The notes: generated by a model from the sequence alone, not told the origin. Counted from the first letter of the stretch, positions 10,078-22,959 are shown. The stretch: 64,000 nucleotides of DNA from Paraphaeosphaeria minitans (GCA_015832175.1 WJXW01000018.1:744001-808000); one strand, 5' to 3'. Translations and numbers: made by a program.

Positions 10078-13000
10078 AGCCTAAGTAATATCCCTAAGCT
10101 TAATGTGCATATTATATAACTAAATTAGTATTACTAAAAGAGCTAATAGTAACCTCTAGCTTATACGCTAGATAGTAGGGGATTATATAAGGATCTCCTC
10201 TTTCTCTTTATCTAAATAGCTAGCAAAGACAAGTCTTAATTTCTTATATAGTTAGGTTATTTTACCTTTAATCTCTCGTACGAGACGTAGGTTAAAGATA
10301 TAGCTAGATTATTTATTAGAGTTATATAATAAGATTTTAAAAGTGCTATTAGTAATAAGGGTATTTATTTCTACCACATCTAATTCTTTAAAGCGCTAGC
10401 TAGGTGTAGTAATAACGCTATCTACACGAAGCTTTAGTATAAGCTTAAAGTTATCCTTTTCTTTTTAGGTAATAAACTAGGTGTTTAGTCTTTTTAATCT
10501 TTGTTAAGCTTTACCTAATTATATAACTATAGTAGTTTAGTCCTTCCTAGGTCTTCCCCTTAGCCTTAGCTTTAGAGCTTTAATTTATGTAGGCACAGAA
10601 GCATCTACATCCTATAGTTTTTATATACTATCTTTAGTTGCGCAATAGTATAGTTTAACCTATATATAGCGTAGTTTTAGAGGTCTATTTTTAAGCTCTA
10701 GGATAATATCTCTTCCTTTAATACTCTTAATCTTATATAGTCCTTACTATCCTTTCTTTTCTCTCTAGGCCATAATTTTAGAGCTAAGTGGGAGTGTAAA
10801 GGTTTTGTGCAATAATAGGCTATTCCTAGTGTTAATTATATAAGTAACTTTCACTTTAGCTCTATCTTTCTTAAGTATTTTTATTACTTTCTAAACTACA
10901 TTAGCTTAGGTAATTAGTTCTAGTAAGAGTAGAAAGTCCTTATTAATCCTTAAGTAGGTACTAAAGACTAGGAGGGTAGGTACTATGCTATTAGGCCTAG
11001 CTATATTATTTAGTACCTTTACTACTATCTATAGCACTATCTTATTATCTATATAATTATTAATCTTAGTTCTTAAAATATTATACACTTAGCGTAGTAG
11101 TGTATATACTCTTTTAATCTTGCCTACAGCCTAGTGTGCCTTTACTAGCATTTGCCTATATTCTACCCTAACTATCTTTATATAATTCTAAAACTTGTTA
11201 GAAGTAAAGTTAGTTTCTAGATTATAGATAATATAATCTAGTAGGCCTTAGTATATTTTTTAATCTAGCATCTTATTAAGGTATCCTAGGTGTCCTATGC
11301 AGTTATTAATCTTAGGAATTTGGCTACCTAAAAGAATGTGTCTGCATTAATAATATATAGGATATTCTTTTTACTAATTTATACGACATTAATAATAAAC
11401 TTATAGTTAAAGTATAAGTTATTTTAAATAGAGAACTTAAAGCGTCTTAGCGCTTAGTTATATAACTAGTAGTAGTAATAGAACCTTTTTACTTCTTCTA
11501 GTACAGAGCTCTCTACTTTATACCCTACCTAAGTAAGAAGCTTATATAGTCTTTCTATTTAGAGGTGTCTAAAATAGTAGTGTAGGCGTTAGAGTTCTAT
11601 CTCTATAAAAAAGAGAGCTAATTCCTTATTACTAAGGTTAAAAAAGGGGTAACCCTACTTTTATATAACTAGAACTATTATACCGTCCCTTTATACAATA
11701 ACATCTAGGATGTTATTAAAGTATACTCTAAGTCTGTTAGTATCTACTAGTAATAGCAGGAATAGTATTAGGGAGTCTAGGATATAGTAGGTTACTATTC
11801 CTATAGGGTTAGTAATTTATATAGTACCTAGAGATATCTAGGAACCCTATCCTCTAATGCTAATATTAGTAGATCCTAGTAACTAGTCTACTTTAGTAGT
11901 TAGGTTTTTGTGTAAGTAGGTAGTAAGCTAGTTCTTTCCTACTATAGACACTTATACAGCGTCTATATTCTAGAGTTCTCCTTAGGACCTTTCTATAATA
12001 CTAACTAGTTAAAGTAAATAGTTATATAAGTTCCTCTATATTCTTATTATTCTTGCTATATTAGATGTCTTCGCTAGTTATGCGATAAAGGTAGGTAGTA
12101 GAAGTAAAGTATAAGGTAACTTTCTATACTTCTTCTTTATTACTCTATTAGTCTTATTTATCTTCCTCCTCTTTTATGTAATAGTTTTTATCCTCTAGCT
12201 CTCCTTTAAAGTTAGGGATATATACTTATATATATATAGTAGAGGGTTTATATTTATAGAAGTTAGTATATAATAATATATATAACCTTCTAGCTCCCTA
12301 GGTATCCTTTAGTAGATAGTTAGTAGACTAGCATCCTTCTTTATAGTATATAAAGTATTTCTACTTTATATAAAGCTTAAACTTCTAAAGTTACCCCTTT
12401 CTTTTAGTTTAAAGGGTATTCTGCCTCTAGAGGGGCTAGATCTTTTTATATAATTAGGATTATTGTATTATTAATTAGTGTAATACACCTTTTTACTATT
12501 TTAGAAGAACTATAACTTCTTCCTATCTTTAGTAACTTAGAGTAATGTATAAAGGTTACTAAGTAAGCCTTCTACTATGTTTTTAGGGTTAAATATAGCT
12601 TATTTAAGGTTAGGATAGCCGCGGCATACTTGTATAATAGTAGTGTGTAGTTATTATTTACTACTAAAGCCTTGTCTAAGAGCCCTTTAGGTTAAGGTAA
12701 GCTTATTAATTATTACTTCTAGAGTCTTATGCAATGTAGTGGCTAGATTATCCCTTTTATAGCGTTTAAAGGTAAGAGTAGTCTAGTCTATCTAGTACTA
12801 ATTATAATTAACACTAGTGTTAAAGTGCCTATTTAGTCTATTGTATAATTCATCCTATAGAAGTCCTAGTCTAATATTATATAGGTAGTAGGTGCTTGCA
12901 CGATTAGAAAGAATTCCTAGAAAGATATTTATATACTAATTCTATAGTATACCTAGCCTATAGTATAGTTCTCTAAAGACTTTTACCTTATCTACTAGGA

Positions 13001-14148
13001 TATTATACAGCCTGCTAGTATAGTTATTCTCTTTACTCTAAGCCTTCTAAAAGAGGATAATTTTATCTAGCTAGATATAAGCATAATCTCCTAGTTATTA
13101 AGGAGACTAAGAGTGTCTAGCCTCTTTATATAATATAGTTTGTTAGGCAAAAGCAGTCTAGGTTTTAGGCTACTACTACTAGTATAGCTCTATATATAGT
13201 GTCTTTATCCTCACATGTATAGGGATAGGCCCTAGCTGTGTTTTATATATATATACATTACCTATAGACAGTGTAAGTTATATTATTAGGATTATATAAA
13301 GTAGTTTAGGTTACAGTTACAGCATTATTATATAAAAGGTCTATAGCTTATAGTTAAGCTGTAATAGTTTAAAGAGTTTCTTTACATAGGTGTCCTTTAT
13401 TATAGTATTAGTAGTAATAAAGCCTTCTTTTATAAGAAAAGTAATAAGCTCTTTTCTTACTACATAACTAATCTTATTAAAGGTTCTCTCCTTCTAGTTA
13501 TTAAAATCTTTAGTAAAAGAAGAGATTACCTCTTCCTCTTTAAGACTACTTACGCAATATTGCGTAATTATATACACTATATAAGTGTTTAGCTATTTTG
13601 GAGAAGGGGGTAGGTAGTTATATAGATCTACTCTATCCACCTAGTACTTTTGTGCAATCTCTCCTCTTAAGGTAATAGCTTTAATATTTATTACTTCCTC
13701 TACTTATTAAAGCTATGTTGCTTTATCTTCTTACTAAGAAGGCAGTATTAATTATTATGTAATATCCTTAGGTTGTAGTTCCTCTAGGAAGTCTCCTAGT
13801 CTTAAGGCTATATTATTATTATCTTTTTTAGTTATGCGACGTATCTGCATTTAGTTATTACTAGTTTAATTGTGCAACATATTTACGTTTAGTTATTACT
13901 AGTTTAATTATGTAACGTATTTTTTAGGGTTATAAGGGGGTTTACTATCTCCTTTCTTTTCTATAGAATAGCTTAGACTAGATTATGTAACTCTTTATAG
14001 ATGTGCGCGCTTTATTTCTACTTATTATATAATCTAAAACTCGATCTCTAGTAAAGGTAATAATATAGAACCTATACATCTAGCTTATAGGACGCTCTGT
14101 TTTCAGACCTTACTAGTTTACAGTTAATTAGAATTAACTACTAATTAG
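10078..14148 (-). pseudogene. Copia-B1: truncated Ty1/copia gag-pol
   Basis: The minus strand matches the plus strand of Copia-B2 from just inside its 5' LTR (30224) to about 34377 in the RT region, so it covers gag, the zinc knuckle, protease-like and GAG-pre-integrase region, integrase and the start of RT. The rest of RT, RNase H, 3' tail and 3' LTR are lost at 10077. It lacks the 115-bp leader duplication seen in Copia-B2. The frame is broken by TAG/TAA. It sits directly against the start of the Copia-C remnant at 14388. Confidence 0.85.
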
Positions 14149-14387
14149 TGTTAGTTTAGCTTAATCTATAATTAAGTATTTAAGGGGTAATAGTATACTA
14201 TTGTGTAAAAGGTAAGAAGTAGGTTTAATTAATTACGTCTAGTCTATTGTATAAAGGGGGCACTAAGGACCTTATAAAGTCTCTGCCTCTTAGCGCTGCC
14301 CTAAGCAGTAGGCCATTGTGTAGGCCCCTATAGGTAGGCAGGGCCCTACTTTACTTAGTGCTACTTGTACAATCCACTGTATAGACA
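14149..14387 (-). repeat. Copia-B1 5' LTR (single 74-bp unit)
   Basis: On the plus strand the repeat starts TGTTAGTTTAGC and ends GTATAGACA, so on the element strand it runs TGTCTATAC...TAACA. Its 239 bp match the 238-bp LTRs of Copia-B2 and hold one copy of the internal 74-bp unit. The right flank (GTAATAGTAATAATC) is again TAA-rich, like the target of Copia-B2. The matching left LTR is gone, so no target-site duplication can be read. Confidence 0.88.
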
Positions 14388-14499
14388 GTAATAGTAATAA
14401 TCTTATTATTAATATATAATAACCTTACTATAGTAGTAGTAAACTACGAAACCTCGCTATAGGCATAGGAATACCTAATAAATAGATTTAATTAAAATA
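14388..14499 (+). pseudogene. Copia-C piece 1 (gag)
   Basis: This 112-bp scrap lies between the Copia-B1 LTR and Copia-A1. Removing Copia-A1 and one copy of its AAATA duplication joins it to 22070, and the combined plus-strand frame continues as a Gag-like sequence. It is the leftmost surviving part of Copia-C; the start of gag and the 5' LTR are not present. Confidence 0.55.
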
Positions 14500-14693
14500 T
14501 GTTGTAGTGAAAAGGGCTTAGACTATTACAGGATATTTAGGAGCAAAGTTGTAAAGAATAAAAATAGCTAATTGTAGGAAAAGATGCCGAAAGGGCAGAC
14601 TATATATAAAAGAAACGAGCCTCTTAGCAAGAATGCTGTAATATAAATTAGTGGATCCAGAAAGAATCACAGAAGTGAGTGTTTACTTTAATA
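14500..14693 (-). repeat. Copia-A1 3' LTR
   Basis: Starts TGTTGTAGTG on the plus strand and ends ACTTTAATA, where the last bases are a RIP-changed ACA. It matches the other seven Copia-A LTRs, including the TATATA element near its middle. Confidence 0.93.
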
Positions 14694-16480
14694 TACCCTC
14701 TAGGTAATCGCTTAAAGTAGATTACCTATCCTAAGAAGTAATCTTTAATCGTCTGAATCCTTCCTAAAGATCTTTAAAAAACTATCTAAAGGCTGTTTAA
14801 AGATTAAAAAACTATTAAGAATTGTTCTTCTAAATCTCCTTATCTTAAGAATAGTGATTCTATCACCCCCTATTTATTATAATAGCAAAATAATGGCTGT
14901 TTATCTTTTAAGTCACAAATCCTATTATAAATCGTGTCTAGAATCTCTTCTTCTAGTAGGTTAGGAGCTTATAAGCGTGGCACAAAGGTCTAGAGTGTAA
15001 ACACTTTTATTCTACTACTCTTTTTACTTACTTCCTATTAACTATAAGGTAATTTCCCCGCTCTTACTAGCTAGTAAGTATAATAGGCAGGCGCGTTTTA
15101 ATTAGGAAGAAGTAGTAGTAAGAGAAATAAGTAGTAAGGAAGGAGCGCATTTAGCGCTTAATAATTAGATAGGTAGTAAAGTATATAAGCCCTTTACTAG
15201 CGCTTAATCTTCTCTCTTTAATCCTTTACTTTTAACACTTTAACTTCCTATCTAATTTAAGCCTACTAGTTTAAGCCTTTAAATCCTACTACCTTATAGT
15301 AGGTTCTCTTCTTTTAATTATTACCTTACGCTCTTTCTATTATTTAGAGCTTTACTAACTCTTTTAAATATCTAATAACTTAGCTAAAGCACGCGTAGCA
15401 AAGCCTATAAAAGCTACTAAATAAAGCTTTTAATTCTCCTACTAAGATCCTCTTACTTTTTCTACTTTACTAGCCCCTCCTACCCTAGCTCTAGACTTTT
15501 AGTAATTACTTAGTACTCTTAGATAAGTAAGCTGCTTAGGCTGCTTAAAGAGAGCTCTAGTAAGAAAAAGTAATAAACGCTACTATAATAACGCTTTAAG
15601 CTTAGGTAGGCACTACTATACCTACTTTACCCACTCTTATACTACTATGTATAGGATTATCTTATTACTTTAGCTAATTTTTGCTAATTATTTCTATAGC
15701 TAGCTACATATTTAGACTCTAGCTATAAATTTTATCTGCTATTAACTATTAGAGAGTGCTAATATAAGCTTTTATTTTAAGATTCTTTTTAGATTTAGCT
15801 AATACTTTTTATAGGAGAGGCTAATTACTAAGCTACGTAAGAGGGTTAAAGTAGTTTTATAAACTCTTCTTTCTACTAGTAGTTAAAAAGAGTAAGCTTA
15901 GTATATAGCTACTATTCTACTCCTTCCCTTCTAGCTAATCCTTAGTAGAGGATAGAGTAATCGCCCTCTTACCCTACCTATTAAGGAGCAGCGCGGTCGT
16001 AGCTAATATACTAATTAAAGTAGCTAAATAAGTAGCCTATTAGCTCTAAAGTAGGGTAGAGGCTAGGTAAGTGCTTCTCCTCCTACTAATTAAAAGAGAG
16101 GAGGCTAGGGTAAGGAATTACCTATTACTAATTAAAGGAGGGGAAGCTAAGGTAAGCTATCACCTACTACTAATTAAGGAAAAGGTAGAGGAAGTAAATA
16201 GAGTAAGGAATTACCTACTATAGAGAGGAGGAGAGAAAAAGGATAGGGAGAATCTCCTACTACTAATTATAGCGGAGATTCTCACACCTCTATAATTAAG
16301 TAGAGAAGGAAAAAGGTCTATAAGCTTATAAATAAGCTCTTTAATCTTTTCTTCTTTTAATTCCTATTCTCCCTTTAATCTTGTCTTTCTTTTCTTTTTC
16401 TTTTCTTATTTCCTAGCCCTAAATTAATAATTCTAGGTAGTTAATAGATTAATTTTCTACTTACCCACTCTTATTCTATA
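14694..16480 (-). other. Copia-A1 post-pol tail (non-coding or unidentified)
   Basis: About 1.7 kb lies between the end of pol and the 3' LTR, unusually long for an untranslated tail. It contains a minisatellite at about 16066-16225 with three units built around ACTAATTAAAGGAG. Broken frames can be followed on both strands, and I cannot tell which, if any, was coding. The polypurine tract lies next to the LTR (CCCTCT on the plus strand). Confidence 0.5.
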
Positions 16481-16499
16481 ATTATTATACTTATATTTT

Positions 16500-19400
16500 A
16501 TAGATTTAATAGCCTTTTAAATCTATTAAACTACTAATAAGTAAGAGCCTTTATAAGGCCATCTACTAGTATTTTGCTAGTTAGAAGATATTCTACTTAA
16601 AACAATCCTTTTGTATACTCTTACAATAACTATATATTCTAAATATCTATATAGTATAGTTAAGTAGTGATTCTTTTGTTCTTTCTAATCACTAAATAAA
16701 TAGTTTAAAGATTATTATAATAGACCTTCTATAAAGGTCCTAGATCTAGAGTAAGCTTAGTAAAGAATCTCTTAATCGCTATAGCTTCTTTACTTATATA
16801 TTTAAGCGCTAGAAGCTCTACTTCTATTATTAAAGTAGTAATCATGTTCTATTAAGCTACTTTCTATAGGATAGCTCCTCTAAACGATAAAATAATATAT
16901 CTATAGGAAGATCGCTGTAATATTAGATTATTAGCGAAAGAGGCATCTCCACATATTAGTAGATTAGGTTTATTATAGCCACTAAAGACTATAGCCTACT
17001 ATCTAGTTTACTAGAGGTAAAGGATTATATAGTTAATAGCAGTAAAGTGTTTTTTACTTAGATTTATTAGAAAGTGTAATAGCTTTAACACTGTAAAGGC
17101 TATATCTAGGTGTAGCATAATTACTATATAGAGAGCTAATCCTACCTCTTCTTAAAAGAGCTTTATTTCTTAAGGAGTAGCTTCTCCTATACTTAGAATA
17201 AGATTTTCTACTAATAGAGGTATAGGAGGGAAGCTCCTAGAGTTTAAAAAGTTAAACTTTTTTATAATCTTATTAATATAGGTATTATAGACTAGAGAAA
17301 TTAATCTTGCTTCTCTGTTCCTAATTACTTAAACACCTAGGAACTACTCTACTAGTGCTTTTAATTCAATCTTGTATTTATTTATAATCTTCTTCTAAAA
17401 ATCTAGTGCTTCTTTCTCTTTACTCTTGTGATAGAGAAGAAGAATGTCGTTAATATAAAATAGAATAATAATACTTTAATTACTGTTAAAGAAAAGGCAT
17501 AGCTCTTCTAGTAAAGCTAAGAGTCTATAAGATTAAAGTAATTCTATAAATTCCTTATACTAAAGAAGTGGTAAATCTCTTAAGCTATATAAAGCTTAAT
17601 TTAATCTTACACACTTTCTTAGCTTTTTAAAACTATTAGGTAATTTATAAGTTACTAGATTAGCGGCTATAATAAGAGTATTCAGAAACGCTCCTACTAT
17701 ATTAAATTATAAGATTTCTAGATTAAATTCTGCTGCTAGAGCTACAGCTAATTAAAAAGATCTTACTACTAGTGTAGTAGCATAAGTAGAGTAGAGAGTA
17801 TTCTTTTTGTAAAAATCTCCTCTTATAACAATTTAAGCTTTACACTTTTTAAAGTATCTATTTTAATTAAACTTATAGGTAAAGACCTACTTTAAAGGGA
17901 GCGATTACTCTAACACCTCTAATTATTTAATCTCTATCTAGGTACCTTTATCTTGCAAAGTTAAGATCTCTTTATAAGTAGTAAGGAGGAATAGCTTCCT
18001 ATATAGATAATTATAAAGGTGTTTCTATAGGGTTAGCTCTAGTGTAAGCTCGTCTCTATAGGTCTAAGCTATATAAAACGCTCTAGGCGCCTTTCTAAGC
18101 ATAGAAGCGAATACTATTATATTTAGTGTAATATATTCTTCTTACTTAGACTAGACCTCTACTACTTCTAGTATAAACGTGTACTCTAATATTACATTAA
18201 GATTACTTTAAAGATAATTAGTAATTAGTGTATAAGCACCTAGCTTCTACCTACCCCCTAGCTAATTGTCCTAATTATTTTGCTTCTTTAATCTTTGTAA
18301 TAGCAAATAGCAATTTATTAGTTAGTTAATTTCTAGTGCTTTACTACAATTTCGCCTACTTATTCTACTTACCTCTAGATAGATCTGCCTTCGCCTTTGG
18401 CGCGCTAGTAGGTTATCTGCTTTATCTAGCGTAATTAAGTTATTTACGCTAGGTCGATTAGTAACCTAATTAGTTTCTACTAATAAATAGGGTATTAAAT
18501 CCCTAGATTCTGGCGGGCCAGCTCTCTTAGTAGTGTTGTAGTAGCTGCTAGATATCTCTTAATCGCTTAATAGATTACCCCTAAGATTACCTAGCTCTAG
18601 TGTCTAATTAGGGGTTATAAGTTTTATACTTCCTTTTCTACTTAAGTAAGTTCTTAGCTGCTAGCTAGCTAATCCTATAGCTTGCTTAGTAGTAGGTACC
18701 TTAGGTCCCTAATTACTTAGCTAGCCTGCTTTACTTTTAATTACTTAAGGGTTACTTATAGGTCTAGTAGCAGTTTTTATATACTTATTTATTTTAGAAA
18801 GAATATTAAGCGCGTCTTTATACACTTCTCCTAGATTGTTTAGCTTTTCTTTTTAGAGACTTTCTACTATTTTTAACACTTCTAACTTTAGAATAGATTA
18901 TTCCTCTAATCTTTTATAGAATAAAAACTTATTAAACCTTACATTTTGTGTAGTAATTACCTAATTAAGCTAGAGAATCTATATTTAGTAGATATTAGAA
19001 GCTTTATAGCCTACTAAGTATCTAATATAGCCCCTAGAATTTACTTTAAATTCTCTTCTATCTTGCCTAGCTATACACTCCTAGTCTAAAGGGTAAGCTT
19101 AGCAGCTATAGGCGTAGACAGCACTCTAGTTTAGACGAAGATTAGCTGTTCTATATTATATTTTTACTAGTTTAAAATAACAAAAATATTATCTAAACTA
19201 AGTATCTAAAGTTTGATTAGGTGATTAATAGCCTAATACTAGGCTAGGAATTATTGCTTAGAGCTAGCATGCCGCTTATATAATCTTAGGCTAGAGATTT
19301 AGTAGTAGATTTACACTTATTCGCATTTTAATTACTTTTATTATAAGCTCCTAGCCTACTCTTTCTATAGCGCTATTAGGCTTATGCGTATAGGGTAGTA

Positions 19401-21650
19401 GTCTACTAATTATTATCCCTTCCTAATTAGCCTAAAATTCGTACTAGGATTTCCCTCTCTATAGAAGTGTTGCTATATTATTATCCTAGTGGATTTTTGT
19501 AATTTAAAGCTTGTATTTTATATTAATAAGAGCTAAGAAATTCTACTACACTCTTATTATCTTAAGAAGCGTCTTTGTTCTAAGATTAAAAATATAAAGT
19601 TTCTTACTAAAATCTTCTTTAATTAGTAAAAACTAGTTTTCTCTATTTTAAGTAGTAGGTATATTTAATAGATCCTAGGGTAATAAGTGAAATAGCCTAA
19701 GTAATTATTCTCTAGGTTTCTTAGAGATTACCTAGGTTACGTGTATAGTAGTATAGTGCTTGCAATCCTTTCTTAATATTCTAGTAATCTTTACACCTTA
19801 GGCTGCAGTTACTAGAGCTTATAGGGCTCTACTTTCTATATACCCTACTTAAAGGTGCTAGAGGTCCTTAAAATCTAATCTCTTAATATTAACCTAGGTT
19901 AATTCTTTAGTAGTCACACTTATAACAATTAGAGAAGAGCATATTAGCTTATATTATAGAAAAGTAAAGTTATACTTACATTTTAGGTCTACTAAAATAA
20001 CATTTTATTTTAGGCTTCTAATCCTAAAAGTGTAACCTAAACTAAGGTACTAAATCTTTGCTTTCTTTAAACAAGCTTCTAATATAATATTTATATAAAA
20101 GCCTTCTACTACTTTCACTCCTTAGAGCAGGAGATCTTTTATAAATCTCTTATTTTTCTTATGTAAAGCGTTCTTAATTAGTCTATTACTAATTTCTAAG
20201 ATTAGGAGGCTGTATATACCTGCCTCTACACTCTTGTTTAATAATTAAAACATTCTAGGAATAAGTCTTTTGTGATTGTTAACTAGGTAAACTACTACAG
20301 CACTGTCTAGTATTATATATTCTAATAGAGGATAAGCGTTAGAATATAGAGTAGAGTAGACACCTAATACTCTATTGTCTATAGGCAGATTAAATAGGTT
20401 TAGTAGAGTAGTAGTAATACTACTAGGATACTTAATAGTCCTAGTAAAGGATTATTTCTTATTCTATCCTACCTTTGTAATTACATTACAAAGGTTTAAC
20501 TACTTAGGCTACTTAAGTTAATTAAGAATCTCTAATTTTTCTTTATTAGTGAGATTAAATAACAATGTTCTATTCTAGGGTAATCTAGCTATTGCGGTTT
20601 AAAGTCTTCAGCACTCTATTAGTTTCTACCTATAAGTATAGGGCTTATAGGGACAGTTTAGTTGTTTCTTTGTCTAATTAGACAAACTAGAACTATTAGA
20701 GTTAGTAGATTGTCTTAATAATCTATTAAAAGTGGCGAATACCCTACTTATTTTATTAGAACTAGATTAGATTAAATACTCTTCGATAAGCGCCAAACAT
20801 ACCTTCTCTAGATTGTCTAGCGTAATCTAATTCCTGTGATGGGCTGGGGCATAGCCCCAGCCTTTGGAAGGATCTTGAGGAAAGGAACCGCCCTAAAGAA
20901 GTGGACCTACTAAGGAAAACTCTTCTTATAAGCGGCACACCCCCCTATAGAGACTCGATACCTAGAATTCATCCTTTACATTTGGCACTTACAGTTCTGT
21001 TCACTCTCTAAGACTAGCCTATAACAATTCCGTCCTAGCGTCTTATTCTAGATTAGCTGTTAGTTTATTAATTAGGCCTAATCTAGTGCTATACGCGCAG
21101 TAATTATATCTAGAAAATCTTAGGTAGTAAGTAGTCCGCTAATTTCACTAATTAAGTAGGTCTTTGCTTTTTAATAGAGGAGCTGCTACTCTTTAAACTA
21201 GGTCTTAGAACTTTATCTTACTTACTTAGCCTTCTTAAAATAAGCGCAGTATAAAGCTTAAACATTATTTTATATAGCTTCTTTATTTAGTGTAAGATCT
21301 TCCTTTAAAAGTTAAATTAGGGACTAAAGCGTAGTATAGCGTGTATTAACTAGAGTAATTATGGCAGGAGTAAGTAGATTAGGCGATACTATAGCGTTTA
21401 CCTAAGTGTAGAGATTCTATATCTTAGTATAGTCTACTTACTAGTCTAAAACTACTATTCTATATTTTACTATTTATAAAAGAAAACTCTTTTTATCTAT
21501 TTTATACTTAGTAAGCTCTGCTTTGTATAATTAAATACTCGCTATAGAAGCTGTATCTACAATTAGTAATAGTTTCTGTAGGAGCGGAGGTTATTCTAGC
21601 TTTATATAATTAATTACTAGAGCGTTAATCGCCTCTAGGTTAATTTAGTT
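16500..21650 (-). pseudogene. Copia-A1 gag-pol remnant
   Basis: Minus-strand gag-pol homologous to Copia-A2 at about 22960-27960. RNase H lies at about 16550-17050, RT at about 17200-17950 with the catalytic box at about 17440-17460 in the changed form YINNIL, integrase at about 19200-19900, protease near 20300 and gag from about 20500 to 21650. The nested LTR-D interrupts gag at 20835. The active-site Asp residues of RT have become Asn through G-to-A change on the sense strand. Confidence 0.85.
20835..21026 (+). repeat. LTR-D solo LTR, copy 2, nearly free of RIP
   Basis: A 192-bp unit TGTGATGGG...TATAACA flanked by the exact 5-bp duplication ATTCC (20830-20834 and 21027-21031). The empty site is visible in Copia-A4 near 58112-58122. 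TG...CA ends and a 5-bp duplication fit a solo LTR left by recombination. It keeps GGCTGGGGC-ATA-GCCCCAGCC, a perfect 9-bp stem, and CTTATAAGC as a TATA-like box. It has much less RIP change than its host element, so it inserted late or was too short to be a RIP target. Confidence 0.88.
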
Positions 21651-21850
21651 CTAGATTTCTTTTAAGTTCACTTAGAATTAAAGCTAGACAAACTAGTAGG
21701 GCTAGCTAGCGCGATTAATAAGCTGTACTTTTACTACTTTAATAATTTTTATAATTAGAAATAGGGGGGTTATATCGTAGAGAGGTTTAAATAGAGTGTT
21801 ATATAATAATTTAAGTATTACTAAGTAAGTAGGGAGAATCGTCCTATGTT

Positions 21851-21870
21851 CTAAGCGCTAGGCTTATAAC
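21851..21870 (-). promoter_or_regulatory. Copia-A1 primer-binding site
   Basis: Directly inside the 5' LTR the minus strand reads GTTATAAGCCTAGCGCTTAG. It is the RIP-altered version of the Copia-A2 site and fits the anticodon-arm half of initiator tRNA-Met, as discussed under that entry. Confidence 0.55.
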
Positions 21871-22064
21871 TATTATAGTAAAAAGGGCTTAAACTATTAT
21901 AGAATATTTAGGAGCAAAGTTGTAAAGAATATAAATAGCTAATTATAGGAAAGGATGCTGAAAGGGTAGACTATATACAAAAGAAATGAGCCTCTTGGCA
22001 AGAATCCCGTAATATAAATTAGTAGATCTAGAAAGAATCACGGAAGTAAGTGTTTACTTTAACA
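21871..22064 (-). repeat. Copia-A1 5' LTR
   Basis: Plus strand TATTATAGTA...TTTAACA, 194 bp, same length as its partner. The TG start has become TA on the plus strand. It ends next to AAATA, the right target-site duplication. Confidence 0.93.
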
Positions 22065-22569
22065 AAATACTAGTAATTTATTAATCCTTCTTTTTTATAG
22101 TCTAACTAACCTTTACTACTATAATAGAGATAACCTTTATAGCTACCTTAATAAGTTTTATACCTATTAGACAAGAATGTCTAAAAGAACTATAGTATCT
22201 ATCTAACCTATTACTGTTACTATAAGAACTATATTTAAAAGTAATAAAGTTAAAGGTTCTTTCTTTTTAGTAACCCTCCTAGAGATTATAGATAATATTA
22301 TTAGTAACCTAGCTATGCGTTGTTTTACCGCATTCTAGAATATTAAACTAAAAATTCTAGATATATTAGAAAAGTTCTCCCTTAATACTATTAACTTAAA
22401 TAAAAACACCGCCTACGCTGCCTAGTTATAAACGCTATATACTAAGACTATAAAATAACTACCTATAGAGTGCATATAGTGTTAAAAGCATAATATAATA
22501 TTTATAGGTTATATATATACTAAATACTATAAGTTAAGGAAGCATTAAAATAAGTAGGAGAAGACCTAG
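22065..22569 (+). pseudogene. Copia-C piece 2 (gag with zinc knuckle)
   Basis: Between Copia-A1 and A2. A plus-strand frame reads as a copia-type Gag, with a segment TLLEIIDNIISNLAM in the middle and, near 22470-22545, C-I-Q-C-x4-N...Y...Y-K-L, which resembles the CX2C-type knuckle of fungal copia Gags in which later Cys and His became Tyr. This would be the RNA-binding end of Gag. It continues at 29893 once Copia-A2 is removed. Confidence 0.55.
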
Positions 22570-22764
22570 TGTTGAAGTAAAACACTCACTTTTGTGATTC
22601 TTTCTGGATCTACTAATTTAGATTATGGGATTCTTGCCAAGAGGCTTGTTTCTTTTGTATATAGTCTACCCTTTTAGTATTCTTTCCTACAATTAGCTCT
22701 TTGTATTCTTTATAACTCTACTCCTAAATATCCTGTGATAGTTTGAGCCCTTTTTACTACAATA
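22570..22764 (+). repeat. Copia-A2 5' LTR
   Basis: TGTTGAAGTAAAACACTCAC...CTACAATA, 195 bp. A TATATAG box lies near the middle (about 22659) and is the likely promoter. The final CA has become TA. Confidence 0.94.
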
Positions 22765-22784
22765 GTTATAAGCCCAGCGCTTAG
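22765..22784 (+). promoter_or_regulatory. Copia-A2 primer-binding site, probable half-tRNA type
   Basis: The bases right after the 5' LTR are GTTATAAGCCCAGCGCTTAG. Fungal initiator tRNA-Met has an anticodon arm read as ...GGGCTCATAACCC, whose complement begins GTTATGAGCCC. The match is therefore to the middle of the tRNA, not to its CCA end, as is known for Drosophila copia, which uses a cleaved initiator tRNA-Met. TGA to TAA is a RIP change. The same sequence follows the 5' LTR in all four Copia-A copies. Confidence 0.62.
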
Positions 22785-22959
22785 AATGTAGGACGATTCT
22801 CTCTACCTACTTAGTAACGCTCGAATTATTATACAACACTCTATTTAGAACCTCTCTACGATACAACCCCCCATTTCTAATTATAAAAATTAGTAAAATA
22901 GCAGAAGTATAGCTTATTAATCGCGCTAGCTAGCTCTACTAGTTTGTCTAGCTTTAATT

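Larger units (their letters stand above)
14500..22064 (-). mobile_element. Copia-A1: full-length Ty1/copia element, RIP-inactivated
   Basis: Both LTRs (14500-14693 and 21871-22064, 194 bp each) are present and the element is flanked by AAATA at 14495-14499 and 22065-22069. It is inserted in Copia-C gag. On the minus strand the order is 5' LTR, primer site, gag, protease, integrase, RT, RNase H, a 1.7-kb tail and 3' LTR. It carries a nested LTR-D at 20835-21026, in the gag part; without it and its duplication the length is 7,368 bp, close to A2 (7,318) and A3 (7,378). No frame is intact. Confidence 0.95.
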
